From positions 490,001 to 554,000 of the forward strand of contig JAODUP010000417.1 of the NCBI GenBank assembly GCA_025642065.1: 64,000 nucleotides of DNA. Direction: 5' to 3'. The translations under genes and the position numbers were made by a program. The notes beneath the pieces are model-generated. The model ran no database searches, was not told the DNA's origin, and was given only the letters and a program-made list of their open reading frames with translations. This DNA comes from Paralvinella palmiformis. Its lineage: Eukaryota; Annelida; Polychaeta; Terebellida; Alvinellidae. Shown in pieces: positions 16,047 through 26,063 of this stretch (its first letter is position 1; every line of letters starts with the position of its first letter).

Positions 16047-16111
<65 letters not shown>
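16047..16111 (-). repeat. (TTA)n = (TAA)n 3' tail of the inner LINE
   Basis: About 21 uninterrupted ATT triplets on the plus strand. Read on the minus strand this is a (TAA/AAT)n run directly after the inner element's 3' UTR, the short-repeat tail expected of CR1/L2-type LINEs in place of poly(A). Confidence 0.85.
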
Positions 16112-16269
16112 CAACACGTTATATAGCACTCTATATAATTGGACTACAATTACCCTAAAACGCTTTACATATAAAAGAAGCAGTTAAACATGAACCAAGC
16201 ATAGACTTTAAAATATTATAAAACAATTTTCGATTTAGACTTTAAAACAATGGTAACATGGCTATGAAT

Positions 16270-16656
16270 ATGCAATGTCAAATAAATGCTTCTTAACATT
16301 CTTCTTGAACAAGTTCAGGGACTTGAACTGCTTAGTTATCATTAGTAAATTGTTCCACGGGGAGGCAGCTGACTAGCTGAAACAGCGATTTCCATAGGTT
16401 GCTGTACGTGTCTTGTCTTGAGGCGCTTGTACAGAGGTCTGTACACCGCCGGTAACCAATGTAGAGATTTCAACACTGAAGTGATGTGTTCCCTCTTCCG
16501 AGTGCGGGTAATTAGACGAGCAGCAGCACTGTTCTGTACTCCTTGTAGACGAGCTGTTCACAATGTTGTGATACCATATAGAAGGGCATTGCTATAATCA
16601 AGGCGGGATGTAACCAATGGGTTGACTAGCGTTTTGCAGGCATCTGTTATTACGAA
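16270..16656 (-). pseudogene. Inner LINE C-terminal region
   Basis: After the RT frame ends, minus-strand translation in shifting frames gives LVTSRLDYSNALLYGI, then VQNSAAARLITRTRK and a HWLPAVYRPLYK-type stretch, and finally SLNLFKKNVKKHLFDIAY. These are the standard post-RT landmarks of CR1/L2 LINEs, here with at least three frame breaks. Confidence 0.8.
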
Positions 16657-16886
16657 CTAGCGGATGCAGCAAATGTTGCGTATCTGGTAATAGCAGGGCC
16701 TGGAAACAGCATTGACCTGTTTGTCCATGGTAAGTGATATATCCACGTACACCCCTAGGTTCCTCACATACTGTACAACATTAACAACCCTATCACCAAC
16801 TGTTAGATGGAAATACTGATTTTTCTTAGCTTGGTGCTTTGAGGAGAAAACAATCAGTTCAGTGTTATCCTGGTTTAGTTTCAGCA

Positions 16887-17402
16887 TTAGCCAATGTCTG
16901 CCAGACAAGCTTCCATTTTGGTAGCAAGGTTATCCCAAGAGTTAGAAAGCCGAATTACCATGTATACCCGAGTGTCATCTGCGTAACAATGGTATAGTAG
17001 GTTGTGTCGACGACTTATTTCACCAATCGGTTTGGGGCATACACAGTACTTGCGTGGTTCAAGGACTGAACCCTGTGGTACACCGAAATTCAGATGTTTG
17101 TCAGTAGATGTACATGATCCGACAGCCACTCACTTGGTTATGTTACTAAGATAGGACTGAATCTAGTTGAGAGCATCATTACAAATCCCATGATCGATGA
17201 CGTCGAATGCGACGGATAAATCCAGTAATACTAACACTGCCGTACACTTGTTGTCGAGAGGCATGTTAATATCATGATGGACCCTATGTAGAGTCGTCTC
17301 TGTGGAGTGATAGCATCGATAAGCGGATTGGAGATTATCATGGTGAGCATTGCGATACTGCTCGAGACGTTTAACCATAACTTTCTCTAGGAATTTCGAC
17401 AA
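16887..17402 (-). pseudogene. Inner LINE reverse transcriptase core
   Basis: Frame 17402-17163 contains YRCYHSTETTLHRVHHDI and VLLDLSVAFDVIDH (RT block with the first catalytic Asp). After a stop at the junction, 17129-16887 has FGVPQGSVLEP and CYADDTRVYM, giving the F/YADD catalytic pair. The frame then shifts into 16908-16657, starting MSGRHWLMLKLNQDNTELIVF, followed by YVRNLGVYVD. Conserved residues are mostly intact; inactivation comes from stops and frameshifts. Confidence 0.88.
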
Positions 17403-17411
17403 ACAGGGCAG

Positions 17412-17864
17412 TTAGAAACAGGTCGGTAGTTCTTTAAAATCTCTTTGTTTAGTGGCCTTTTTGAAGCTGAGATGAACTTTGAACTCAGTCAGACAACCGT
17501 TGATTATAGCAGTGATCAATGGGAGTAGATGTTCAAATTTGATATCAGCAGTCATCACAATGTTCTCATTTGTAGTATTGCTCAGAACACTGATGTTATC
17601 TCTGATTGTAGTGATTTTATTTATGAAAAGATCACCAAATCTGTTAGCCAAATCCCTATCTGATGAACACCTAGGTTATATGACCTCACTTTTGTGTCTC
17701 ATTAAGTGTTTGGCTAACTTGAACAACTGATTTGATTCAGTACAGCACTCTACTATATTGTTGGAGTAGTGTTCCTTCTTTGCTTTGATAAGTAGAGCAA
17801 TGACATTACGACATTCGTCCTTAAACATCTGGTGATGTACTGTCAGTTTTGTTATTCTCCACAA
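17412..17864 (-). pseudogene. Inner LINE region upstream of RT
   Basis: Two frames, 17864-17676 (LTVHHQMFKDECRNV, AKKEHYSNNIVE, LAKHLMRHKSE) and 17651-17412 (ANRFGDLFINKITTIRDNIS). These are the linker segments that normally lie between endonuclease and RT in CR1/L2-type ORF2. They are separated by a stop/frame change near 17660. Confidence 0.82.
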
Positions 17865-17882
17865 TCGTATAGCTTTTCTTCA

Positions 17883-18965
17883 CTTAAAACCTTACCTGAC
17901 AAAACCGTACCTGTCAGATCAAAAGCCTTAAAAATCAAACTACCTGCATCATAGATGTCCCCTGAAATTATCAATGGCAAAGTGGGTCGCCGATATTTAA
18001 AACGCATATAGAGGAACTCACACACACAACAGGTTTAGATATATTAAACAGTGCCAATTCTGAAATAGACTCAAGAATAAAGCTAAATCTGACTTTTATA
18101 GGAATTTGATCTCCACCAACTCTGACAATCCTCGTCAATTCTGGAACTGTATAAATAGGACTCTCCCTAGATAAGCTTATGTTTCCCTGTCCGTTAACGA
18201 ATCAACTAATTCACTTTTTCCTAATATTTCAAGGATAAGATCACCCAAATTAATGATTCCTTCCCAGTTTCAGCTTTTAGTTGTAATATTGACTTTCCAG
18301 TTGTACATCACCCTTGCCTAGGCATTAAACCAGCCAAACTTACTGAAGTTTCTAAACTGATTTTATCATCCCCGAATAAGTGCTTTGAACTTGATGCTAT
18401 CCCTACATTTCTGCTAAAATCTTGTTTTCACACATTAACTGTTCCAATTACTAAGCTCCGGAGTTATGCCTTCTCATTTTAAACATGCACATGTAATTCC
18501 TCTACCTAAGAAATGATCTTTACCAGTGAATGCCTTAAATTGATATAGACCTGTTTCTAATCTATAATTCCTATCAAATATTTTATTAAAAGGTGTATCC
18601 ACTATAATCACTTGTCTATTTTTTTTTCAGTCTGCTTACAAACAATTTCACTTTACAGAAACCGCTCTACTAAAAGTTCATAATGAGACAGCGCTAAACA
18701 TGGACACAGGAAAGATCACTGAACTAACTCTTTTAGATTTATCTGCAGCTTTTGACGCCATGGATTCTTCTGTACATCTAGCTCGCCTATCTGATTAGCA
18801 TGGCATATCAGGCACAATACTTATCTGGATCCGCTCATTCTTATTAAATATATTTCAATGAAAATAAGAACATGTTTTTCAAAGGCAGTGCCTTAGTTTT
18901 ACGGTGTTCCCCAAAGTTTTGTTCTTGGACCATTATTGTTTACCCTATATACATTTTCATTGAAG
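17883..18965 (+). pseudogene. Outer LINE: linker and RT remnants (second half)
   Basis: Resumes as LKTLPDKTVPVRSKALKIK, continuing the pre-insertion frame. It then shows MSPEII, many in-frame stops, the box-A-type LLDLSAAFDAMD at about 18727-18765 and, in another frame, SFTVFPKVLFLDH, a corrupted form of the GVPQGSVLGP box. Sequence then jumps to the C-terminus, so the YADD block is deleted. More decayed than the inner element. Confidence 0.8.
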
Positions 18966-19007
18966 TAAATTTTCCATACTTTCTTTAGCACCCTTTCCAT
19001 GCTTTTT

Positions 19008-19133
19008 TCAGTTGCTGTCGCTGTCCCTACTCTTTGGAATTCATACTCTGAACATGTTATGTCATCAAATAGCAAAGTTTATTTCCGTCGCCATTTAAAA
19101 CCTCACATTTTCAGACTCGCTTATCCTTCCTAA
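19008..19133 (+). pseudogene. Outer LINE ORF C-terminus
   Basis: Open frame reading VAVAVPTLWNSYSEHVM, then SSNSKVYFRRHLKPHIFRLA and YPS followed by TAA at 19131. This is the characteristic end of the RT polyprotein in this LINE type. It follows the RT remnant after an internal deletion. Confidence 0.85.
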
Positions 19134-19264
19134 GTGTCCTCGTCATCTGATCATTGTTGATGAACTTTGTATCGTACCTGGACAATGCGTGTGCCCAACC
19201 CATGTACTAGGTGCGCCACAGAGTTTGATTATTTTCGAGAATATTGACGCTATTGAAGTTTTGT

Positions 19265-19324
<60 letters not shown>

Positions 19325-19326
19325 AA

Positions 19327-19360
<34 letters not shown>
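19134..19360. repeat. Outer LINE 3' flank, then (TA)n and (AG)n
   Basis: About 130 bases of probable LINE 3' UTR, then about 55 bases of TA (19266-19321) and an (AG)n tract (19329-19358). The (AG)n is the only clear one of this type in the window. Confidence 0.8.
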
Positions 19361-19361
<1 letters not shown>

Positions 19362-19420
19362 ACAAAACTCACGCCAACACATATATACCCAGACATGGCC
19401 ACTGACACACACCCGGATAC

Positions 19421-19636
19421 ACACAAACAGACAAACACACACAACAAACACGTGTATGTGTGTGGTATGCGTGTTTTAGCTGTGTATAATAAGGCACAGG
19501 CACAGAGAATCTCGAACCGTGAATTCAAACTCTGGACGTTTCTTCAGGGGACTGAATCCAGAGTGGCGACTTTTCTTGCTGAGACATGTGTAACACAAAC
19601 AGACAAACACACACAACAAACACGTGTATGTGTGTG
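19421..19636 (+). mobile_element. Truncated Fend copy flanked by identical 44-bp direct repeats
   Basis: A Fend segment (TTTTAGCTGTGTATAATAAG ... GAGACATGTGTA, minus-sense relative to the 8.2-kb copy) lies between identical 44-base direct repeats at 19421-19464 and 19593-19636. Each repeat begins ACACAAACAGACAAACACAC and ends CGTGTATGTGTGTG. The long stem ACTCTGGA (19529-19536) / TCCAGAGT (19557-19564) is intact. This could be an insertion with a long target duplication, or a slippage/tandem duplication in CA-rich DNA. Confidence 0.7.
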
Positions 19637-19764
19637 TGTGTGTGGGCGTGTGTGTATGTGCGTAGCTTTCGAGACTGATTAGATGGAAAGCAAAGTATAC
19701 TCGGGCAGGTAGTGGCTAATATTGTTGGTTCGTGTATCTCATAAACAATGATTTTTAAAGAAAT

Positions 19765-20815
19765 GGATAACACGTAATAAGTCGTATGATTCATACAATA
19801 AAAGTATGTAGCTTACAAATATGCTGTCCAAATGCAGCTATTATTATTGATTTAACAATAACTCACGTGCACAGACTAATAGCTAATAAAAAGTGTCTCT
19901 TCGTGTCTTTATTTTACTTCAATAAAGAGGTTTATCTAATGCTGTATTCAACTCTTTGGATCAAACATAAATACGAGGTGAAATAAGTACGAAGGTTTTG
20001 TTTTGCTAATTTGGTGTTGTCTGAGTTGCATTTACGGCAGTGATTTTATGTGATATACATATATACATGCATTCCTTTGTGTCTCAATATACTAACTAAA
20101 GTATATTGCCATATTAAAATGAATATTGGTTAGGCTAGCATCTATCGATTTACTTCCCACTTATTTGACCCCTGTATCATCATGTCGCGCTTGGATGGCG
20201 CAGATAGCTAAAGCGTATGAATCATCACTAATGGGTCGCGGGTTCGAGGTTCCTGACATGCAATACTGTTATGTAGCGGCAGGTTCCCTCAGCCAGAAAT
20301 GAGAACCTGACAGGGCATAATGGCTATGCTTCTGAGTATTACTATGCGCTTATATTGGCATCGTGCGTTGTATGCTTCACTGTGAGTTAATGTGTGTGCT
20401 GAATTGAAACAGGTCTCAGTCAGACAAAATAATAATGCAAATGTTCTCCAATACAACCCATCTCAATGTGGTGCTATATAAATCAATCACCATTATTGTC
20501 TTCATGAACAATATATTTTAAGGTGGCTTACGTTCATCGCGGAAAACATTCGACGCAATTCTAGATTTATATAAATGTTTTACACTTTAAAAGAAAAAGT
20601 CTAACAATATTACCTTGTCATGGTAATTAACTTAGCCATCGTATATCTATTAGCTGATGTCTCAAGTGTAATACGGTATTCATTTGAGAAAGAGCTCTAA
20701 TTTCCCACGGTGTTGTAGTGGGAATGTTTACTGAATTAAATACAAGCTTCAATATTAAATGAAAACTTGTAAAATACCAATATGTTAACATCCCAATCAG
20801 ATAGTTCATAATAGT
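19765..20815 (+). repeat. Module C, copy 2, with the best tRNA-like head
   Basis: Contains GCTGTCCAAATGCAGCTATTATTATT, TATACTAACTAAAGTATATTGCC, then at 20189-20255 GCGCTTGGATGGCGCAGATAG ... GGGTCGCGGGTTCGAGG. The TGGCGCAGATAG and GGGTTCGAGG words have box A/box B form and tRNA-like spacing, although the anticodon stem is not convincing. The body continues with AGAAATGAGAACCTGACA, GCGTTGTATGCTTCACTG and AATTAAATACAAGCTTCAAT. Probably a tRNA-derived SINE embedded in the larger module. Confidence 0.75.
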
Positions 20816-20821
20816 AATTAA

Positions 20822-20824
<3 letters not shown>

Positions 20825-20901
<77 letters not shown>

Positions 20902-21100
20902 TATATATATAAGTATATGGGGTGTGTTTGTGTGTCTGCATAGCTATATTTTATTGTATAAATGTTTGTTTGTGTATGTGTTTGTGTGTATTTGTGTGAG
21001 AGAAATGAAGTTAAATATAGCAGATTATTTGTATTTTAAATCATACTGTAAGCACGATAAGCCCACATACATACCCCCCCACACACACACATACATATAA

Positions 21101-21163
<63 letters not shown>

Positions 21164-21165
21164 CA
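20825..21165. repeat. (TA)n tracts with TG-rich and CA-rich spacer
   Basis: TA tract 20825-20911, a GTGTGTTTGTGTG zone near 20920-21000, a C-run followed by CA repeats near 21075-21092, and a second TA tract 21102-21160. Same C/J junction arrangement as 3.9-4.2 kb and 32.66-32.95 kb. Confidence 0.9.
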
Positions 21166-21179
21166 CATGTTATAATTAC

Positions 21180-22005
21180 ACACATACACATAACACGTTA
21201 GTGTAATTACACACATAAGTTCACCAAAATGCCCAGTTGTTTATATTACAGCACGAATACATACACGCAAAAGCAGCACCATTAGCATGAAAACAAGTGT
21301 AGACATAAAATAATAACTCGATTTAAATAGGAAAATCATATAAGGAGACAAAAGGAGAGATTGATTTTGTATTTCTGCAATATTTTCACAATTTGTATTC
21401 TTGGTTAACCCTTTTGTCTTCCTTTATTTATCTATGTGATTGCCTGCCAGGCAAGGCGCCATATAAAGGGAATATGAATTATGAAATGCAGATAATACGA
21501 TATTAATGTATGACTATACCATTATCCACATTAGCGTGTGGGACAGGTTAAAACTTTGGGGATATATAGGACATATAATGACTTCATTCAGTTGCTGATA
21601 CATTATCTACCTATTAAATAGTTATCTTTCAATGACTTGTTCCGTGGTCTAGCTGGTAATCACAGACACATTCTAAGTTTGAATCTCGACATGGCCATAT
21701 CTAAAGGATTGTTGACATCGCTTCATTACCCTGGGAGGTAGCTCGGCCCTTTTATCCTACAGTGTGTACAAATAAGGCAGTAACACAACAATCATCCTCA
21801 TCATTATCATCGTCATCACCATGATCATCATGACCATCATTAATTTGCTGTTCCGTTCATCACAGCGTAACTGTTTATGTTATTAGCAAAACCCTTTAGC
21901 TTGCATTAGATACAACCTTTCCTAAAATGTATGGATAATGATAATATTTAGACGTTGGAACAAACTTAGAAAATAAGCATGTCTCAGCATTTATTTGGAA
22001 AGCTC
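21180..22005 (+). repeat. Module J, copy 2, interrupted by a SINE
   Basis: Has CTCGATTTAAATAGGAAAAT, GCAATATTTTCACA, GGCAAGGCGCCATATAAAGG and GAATATGAATTATGAAATGCA as in the 4.2-kb copy. It continues after the SINE at 21634-21842 with CCTTTCCTAAAATG and AATAAGCATGTCTCAG. The SINE is absent from the other J copies. Confidence 0.75.
21634..21842 (+). mobile_element. tRNA-derived SINE, plus strand, with (ATC)n tail
   Basis: Head: TTCCGTGGTCTAGCTGGTAA (box-A type) and GTTTGAATCTCGACATGG (box-B type). Body: CATATCTAAAGGATTGTTGACATCGC, CTTCATTACC and TAGCTCGGCCC.TTTATCC, then the tail ATCATCCTCATCATTATCATCG. The same head-body-tail occurs inverted at 58.54-58.73 kb and 39.86-40.05 kb and partly at 38.28 kb. 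It inserted into module J. The anticodon region is degraded; parent tRNA not assigned. Confidence 0.85.
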
Positions 22006-22059
22006 CATTCGTTTCCCATTGTGAAATGGCATTAGCGTATACATTGGAAAAGGGACTAA

Positions 22060-23335
22060 TTAGGTTTCATCAGGTTGACACATATTGAGTGAGACAAAAG
22101 TTAATTTCCATATAACAAGCCTGTTAGGATATGCAACCCAAATGACACTTTAAATATCCCTTGCTGCTTCCAACATATATATGTTACATTCTTCTATTGA
22201 CACAACGTTGTGCTTCAATGGAATTGAATCCATTTCACATCGATGAAAATCATTCATATTGTTGATTAAGCCAATGAAGCAATATTACGAAATTCGCCCC
22301 ATAATTATTTACATTCATAAGATGGAGTTATCCATTACGTTAATACTGTCTCTGTTTGCCAATCCTAACAGACATGCAACATCATTGGTTAAATATGTAA
22401 CACCTGAATTTCTAGGCGCCAAAATGTACATATTGCATGGGGTTCCGCTTACACTATTTGTCATTCTATGCTTGCACAAATATATAGTGTATACCAAGGA
22501 AGTGTAAAAATTATAATTATTTAAACATTCGACTGATATCAATCATAATCCAGATTTAGAGTCATATAAAATTTAACAAATGATTTAACTCAGGAATCTG
22601 CTTTCAGAAATTTGGATTCAGAGCAGACACTGAGCGGTGTGATTTAGTAATTAACACTAATACTGCATAACATAGTGTTTTTGCTAGCGAGTTATCGAAA
22701 GCAAAACCCACATAAATATTACATAACCAAATAATGTTTATAAGTGGTAACCTAAATTATGAATTTGCTAATTGCTATTTAATTATACCTATACTAACCG
22801 GATAAATAATGCCTTTGCATGAATCACAATTTATATTTCCCTGAATGTTCACCATTTATTAAAATCAGTAAAGAATGATACATATAGTATCGACAAAGAA
22901 ATAGTACTGCAGTTCTGTGACTAGTCGAAAACCATGACATTTTATATCCTCACATACATTATAGCAACATACTATTATATAATGACCCTAATTCAGGTTT
23001 AGACTCATATATAATTTAATATATGAGTGCTTTCAGAAGGGTGGATTATACACAGAAACCGAGTGATCTGATTTAATTATTTCTACTAATGAATAATGTG
23101 TTAAGCTTCAAATTAAATGTAAAATTATTTCTCTTCATAAATCCTCGATGCCTTAATGGTTTTGATAGCGGGTTATTGAAGACAGTAAAATATATAAATA
23201 TTACATTAAAAATAATGTTTATAATTGGAAACCTAAATTACGAATTTGCTAATGGCGAGATAATTATATCTAGACTAACAAAATACATTGTAAGGCTTAC
23301 TGGGTAGTGTCACATTACACACAAGATGCTTCTCT
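22060..23335 (+). repeat. Module B, copy 2, with internal ~445-bp tandem duplication
   Basis: 5' landmarks as in other B copies (TTAATTTCCATATAACAAGCC, CGCCAAAATGTACATATTG, CTATTTGTCATTCTATGC). The segment around 22540-22980 (TTTAGAGTCATATAAAATTTA ... GATTTAGTAATTA ... ATAATGTTTATAAGTGG) recurs at about 22985-23330 with the same words (TTTAGACTCATATATAATTTA ... ATAATGTTTATAATTGG). The two halves are diverged, so the duplication is not recent. Confidence 0.72.
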
Positions 23336-23501
23336 CTTAAGTTTGTGACTGCAGTTTGTATAATTCTTAACGGACAAAACAATGATGTTAGTTCCCTGTG
23401 AACCTGCTAATCATGTAAAAAATAAAAAATACAGGTTAGCCTTCTCTTAATTAGCATTCAATCTGTTTTAAACAAAATCACATAACGACATTCCTTTTAA
23501 T

Positions 23502-23502
<1 letters not shown>

Positions 23503-23587
<85 letters not shown>
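23503..23587. repeat. (TA)n microsatellite
   Basis: Pure TA run in the B2 3' flank. Confidence 0.95.
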
Positions 23588-23589
<2 letters not shown>

Positions 23590-23592
<3 letters not shown>

Positions 23593-24025
23593 ATCGTGAA
23601 TAATACAAATCTAAACATCTCCATAAGTATTAAGCTGCGGACATAAATTTCCCCACATTATGAGTAATTAGGTTACACTGATATAGGAAAACGATTGAAT
23701 GCAACGCTATTATAATCCCGACGTGGCATTCGCAGTATCGAAGATCTGCCAGAAATCCGCTATTTTCGATCATGGTTCCAATAGATCAAGTGGATAAGCG
23801 CTTTAATTTAGATCCCACCACACTTAACCTCATATACTTAGGGATGCTAAATCAGGCGTGATTAAACGATCACTTAGTGATGAACGTAAACGTATGATGA
23901 TTAGCTGTTAGGTTCGAGTAAATCATAGTATTTACTCAGGTTTGAGACGATATTTTGTTCTAGTTAAATAATAATCCACATTGTGCAGTACTGCTACTTT
24001 GGTTTTATTTTAACTAAATCGCTTC
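23590..24025. other. No recognisable gene or repeated module
   Basis: Unassigned sequence between B2 and G1. No open frame of note and no second copy noticed. It contains a short dyad near 23868-23885 (GATCACTTAGTGAT) without further support. Confidence 0.4.
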
Positions 24026-24029
24026 ACTG

Positions 24030-24590
24030 ATTCCATTCGGAGTTGATGTACATCGTCTCACGTGGTCAACAAACTGCAATGTTTATTAACACGCAGGGGC
24101 ATATAAAATGCTTAACTTTTCACTCAGGTTAGAGAAGATTTTGCGACGTCAGACTAGTTTGACGTGTATCCATACGGTTCATATAGATTGGATTTCTTTA
24201 GTTATTCGAACCTAGAATAAAGCTAAGGTCAGCATCTGAGGTGTCGAAATGTTTTACGTACAGGTTGCTTTTGGACCAGAGAAAATTAGTGCTTAATGTA
24301 AACTGTGGTGTCAAAAATAGTTATCATATGTATGTAGTAAGCCGCCATTGAACCACACTCACATGTTGTATGGTATGTTTTACGTGCTTCCGCTTTTGTA
24401 TGTAACCAGCATGTAGCCGTGTTCCTGTGGGCGTAACATATTTGTCGCGAACGAAAAGCGAATTAGCTGGATCCGACAGGCTGATGAGTAGCCCAGACAC
24501 ATGCTTAGGTATACCCATATATGCATCGATATGTTGAGTTGTGGAACATTTTATATTAAGATTGATGTATGTATAGTTGTATTTATATTT
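24030..24590 (+). repeat. Module G, copy 1, with two concentric inverted repeats
   Basis: Shared with 30.94-31.47 kb (plus) and 40.26-40.50 kb (minus): CAAACTGCAATGTTTATTAA, TTCGAACCTAGAATAAAGCT, ATCTGAGGTGTCGAAA, TTTACGTGCTTCCG and AGACACATGCTTAGGTATA. The 3' part holds GCATGT (24409-24414) ... ACATGC (24499-24504) and, inside it, CCTGTGGG (24424-24431), whose partner here has drifted to CCGACAGG, then CTGATGAG (24481-24488). The latter resembles part of a hammerhead core but no GAAA is correctly placed. Confidence 0.75.
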
Positions 24591-24639
24591 AGGGAGGTAT
24601 GTCTCAAAGGATATTTAGAAACGTTGATGCCTGTTGCCT

Positions 24640-24765
24640 CTCTCACACACAAACACACACCCACACACTTACTAGCACACACACACACACACATGCACCC
24701 ATACAAACACACGCACACCCGATCAAATACAAAACACACATATTTACTCATACACATAGATAGAC
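24640..24765. repeat. Interrupted (CA)n tract before E3
   Basis: CACACA with CCCACAC, CTAGCACAC and GCACCCATAC interruptions. It runs into ACATAGATAGACAAGCAACT, the E-module entry seen at 8.4 and 54.67 kb. Confidence 0.85.
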
Positions 24766-25510
24766 AAGCAACTACATAAACAAATCAATGAAACAAACTA
24801 ACAACGGTTGTGTAATTCCTTGATCTGGCTGCCACTGTATCGCATTTCTTTATTTGTGAAGCATTAGTGTTAATTAATGATAGATAAAGGAAAATCGATG
24901 TCTTTATAGCAACGATATCAGATCCAAATCTGTTGAGTGCAATTATGATGTGCCTCATTACCAATATCTTACTCAAGTTATGTTCTAAGGTCAGTGCCTG
25001 AGGATGAAAGGTTAAACATCAGGAGTCCATTCACTCTGTGATACTAACAACTTAGTAACAGAAAGTGCGTGAGACAGATTTAATCCGAATTTGACACTAA
25101 TATTCCCAGGATACTTAATCCTGGTCGATAGAATGACTGCTGAGGCATAATAAAAGGCATTCAAGTATCAAAGGAAGATAAATCCGAGGTCTGATTCAGA
25201 TGACTAACCAGCTGTTGAAGAGATCATTAGAAGAGCTTGCTGTTATTGTATGTTGGTAAGTTGTGAAGGGACTGTTTGTTCCTCCATCTGATATGATAGT
25301 TTCAGTTGTCTATGTCTAACTATCTATGCCGATTTATCTCTATGTATTTGTAACTTATTATGGGTATATATATCTCCGTCTCTTTGTTTTGTATATATAG
25401 GCGGTATAAATAATGAGTGCATTAGTATAATTATTTATCTCTCAATCTAAATGAGGTCTGAGATACCTGTGTGACGAGAAGCATAATCAGAAAGTAATGT
25501 AATTAAAGAA
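24766..25510 (+). repeat. Module E, copy 3
   Basis: Full set of E landmarks including AATCAATGAAACAAACTAACAA, TAATCCTGGTCGATAGAATG, GATTCAGATGACTAACCA, TATTGTATGTTGG, AATGAGTGCATTAGTATAATTA and GAGGTCTGAGATACCTGTGT. It passes to module A at about 25515 without the usual long (TA)n tract. Confidence 0.8.
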
Positions 25511-25514
25511 AGTG

Positions 25515-26013
25515 GAAAATCCAACCAAAGAGTCGCTATAGTAAATATATTCATTTACTCAGCCAAATCACAGTTCACTAATTTGAAACACTGCTATTTT
25601 CACATTATATACAGTATTACAGGTATATCTGTGTATAGCCTCATCATAAATTCAGTTTATGATGCGGCTTGAAAGGCAACTTTCAGAATATTGGCGATCA
25701 GAAGTCCCCCGAGAGGAGTCATATGAAATGATAGGATTATTTTAACTGGCAGTTACGACCTATGTTGTATACAGTTGATTTAATTGTATCGGTAGAATAT
25801 GAACGTTAGCTAGATTAAAATCTTTAATATTGATTTGTATAAACCACAGGTTTGGGGTATATATTCCTTTTCTACCTGATTAGATGTGGATGCCATAATG
25901 GCTGCTTCAATGTTATCTTTGCTGATCTCTCTAAACTAATTTAATTCTAAACAAAATAAAATATGTATGTATAATAATAACCCATTAAATGCTTTATCTA
26001 GAAGTTATTTAAG

Positions 26014-26063
<50 letters not shown>

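Larger units (their letters stand above)
16112..17882 (-). mobile_element. Inner CR1/L2-type LINE, 5'-truncated, antisense inside the outer element
   Basis: Minus-strand order from 17882 down: KKEHYSN linker, ANRFGDLFINKI, RT domain, C-terminal domain ending KNVKKHLFDIAY (about 16270-16325), 3' UTR, (TAA)n tail. It lacks the endonuclease, which is normal 5' truncation. Reading breaks at several stops and frame changes, but long open stretches remain, so it is younger than the host element. Insertion points (about 16044 and 17883) fall within one codon run of the outer LINE; no clear target-site duplication is seen. Confidence 0.87.
14720..19133 (+). mobile_element. Outer CR1/L2-type non-LTR retrotransposon, decayed, with nested insertion
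   Basis: Plus-strand remnant with parts in LINE order: an upstream region with a 25-base palindrome (14874-14898), an N-terminal segment with GDIHMNPGP, endonuclease C-terminal half, reverse transcriptase fragments and a terminal RRHLKPHIFRLAYP-like end stopping at 19131-19133. It is split at about 16044 by an antisense LINE and resumes at about 17883 without apparent codon loss (...CEQYHTT / LKT...VPVRSK). Stops, frameshifts and two internal deletions show it is dead. Clade call rests on motif style only; no tail was identified before the (TA)n at 19266. Confidence 0.85.

Noticed and set aside
24479..24504. Hammerhead ribozyme at CTGATGAG
   Set aside because: As an annotated ribozyme it fails: no stem II followed by GAAA before the outer stem, and the nearby GAAA (about 24459) lies on the wrong side. 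Kept only as a speculative structured-RNA finding.
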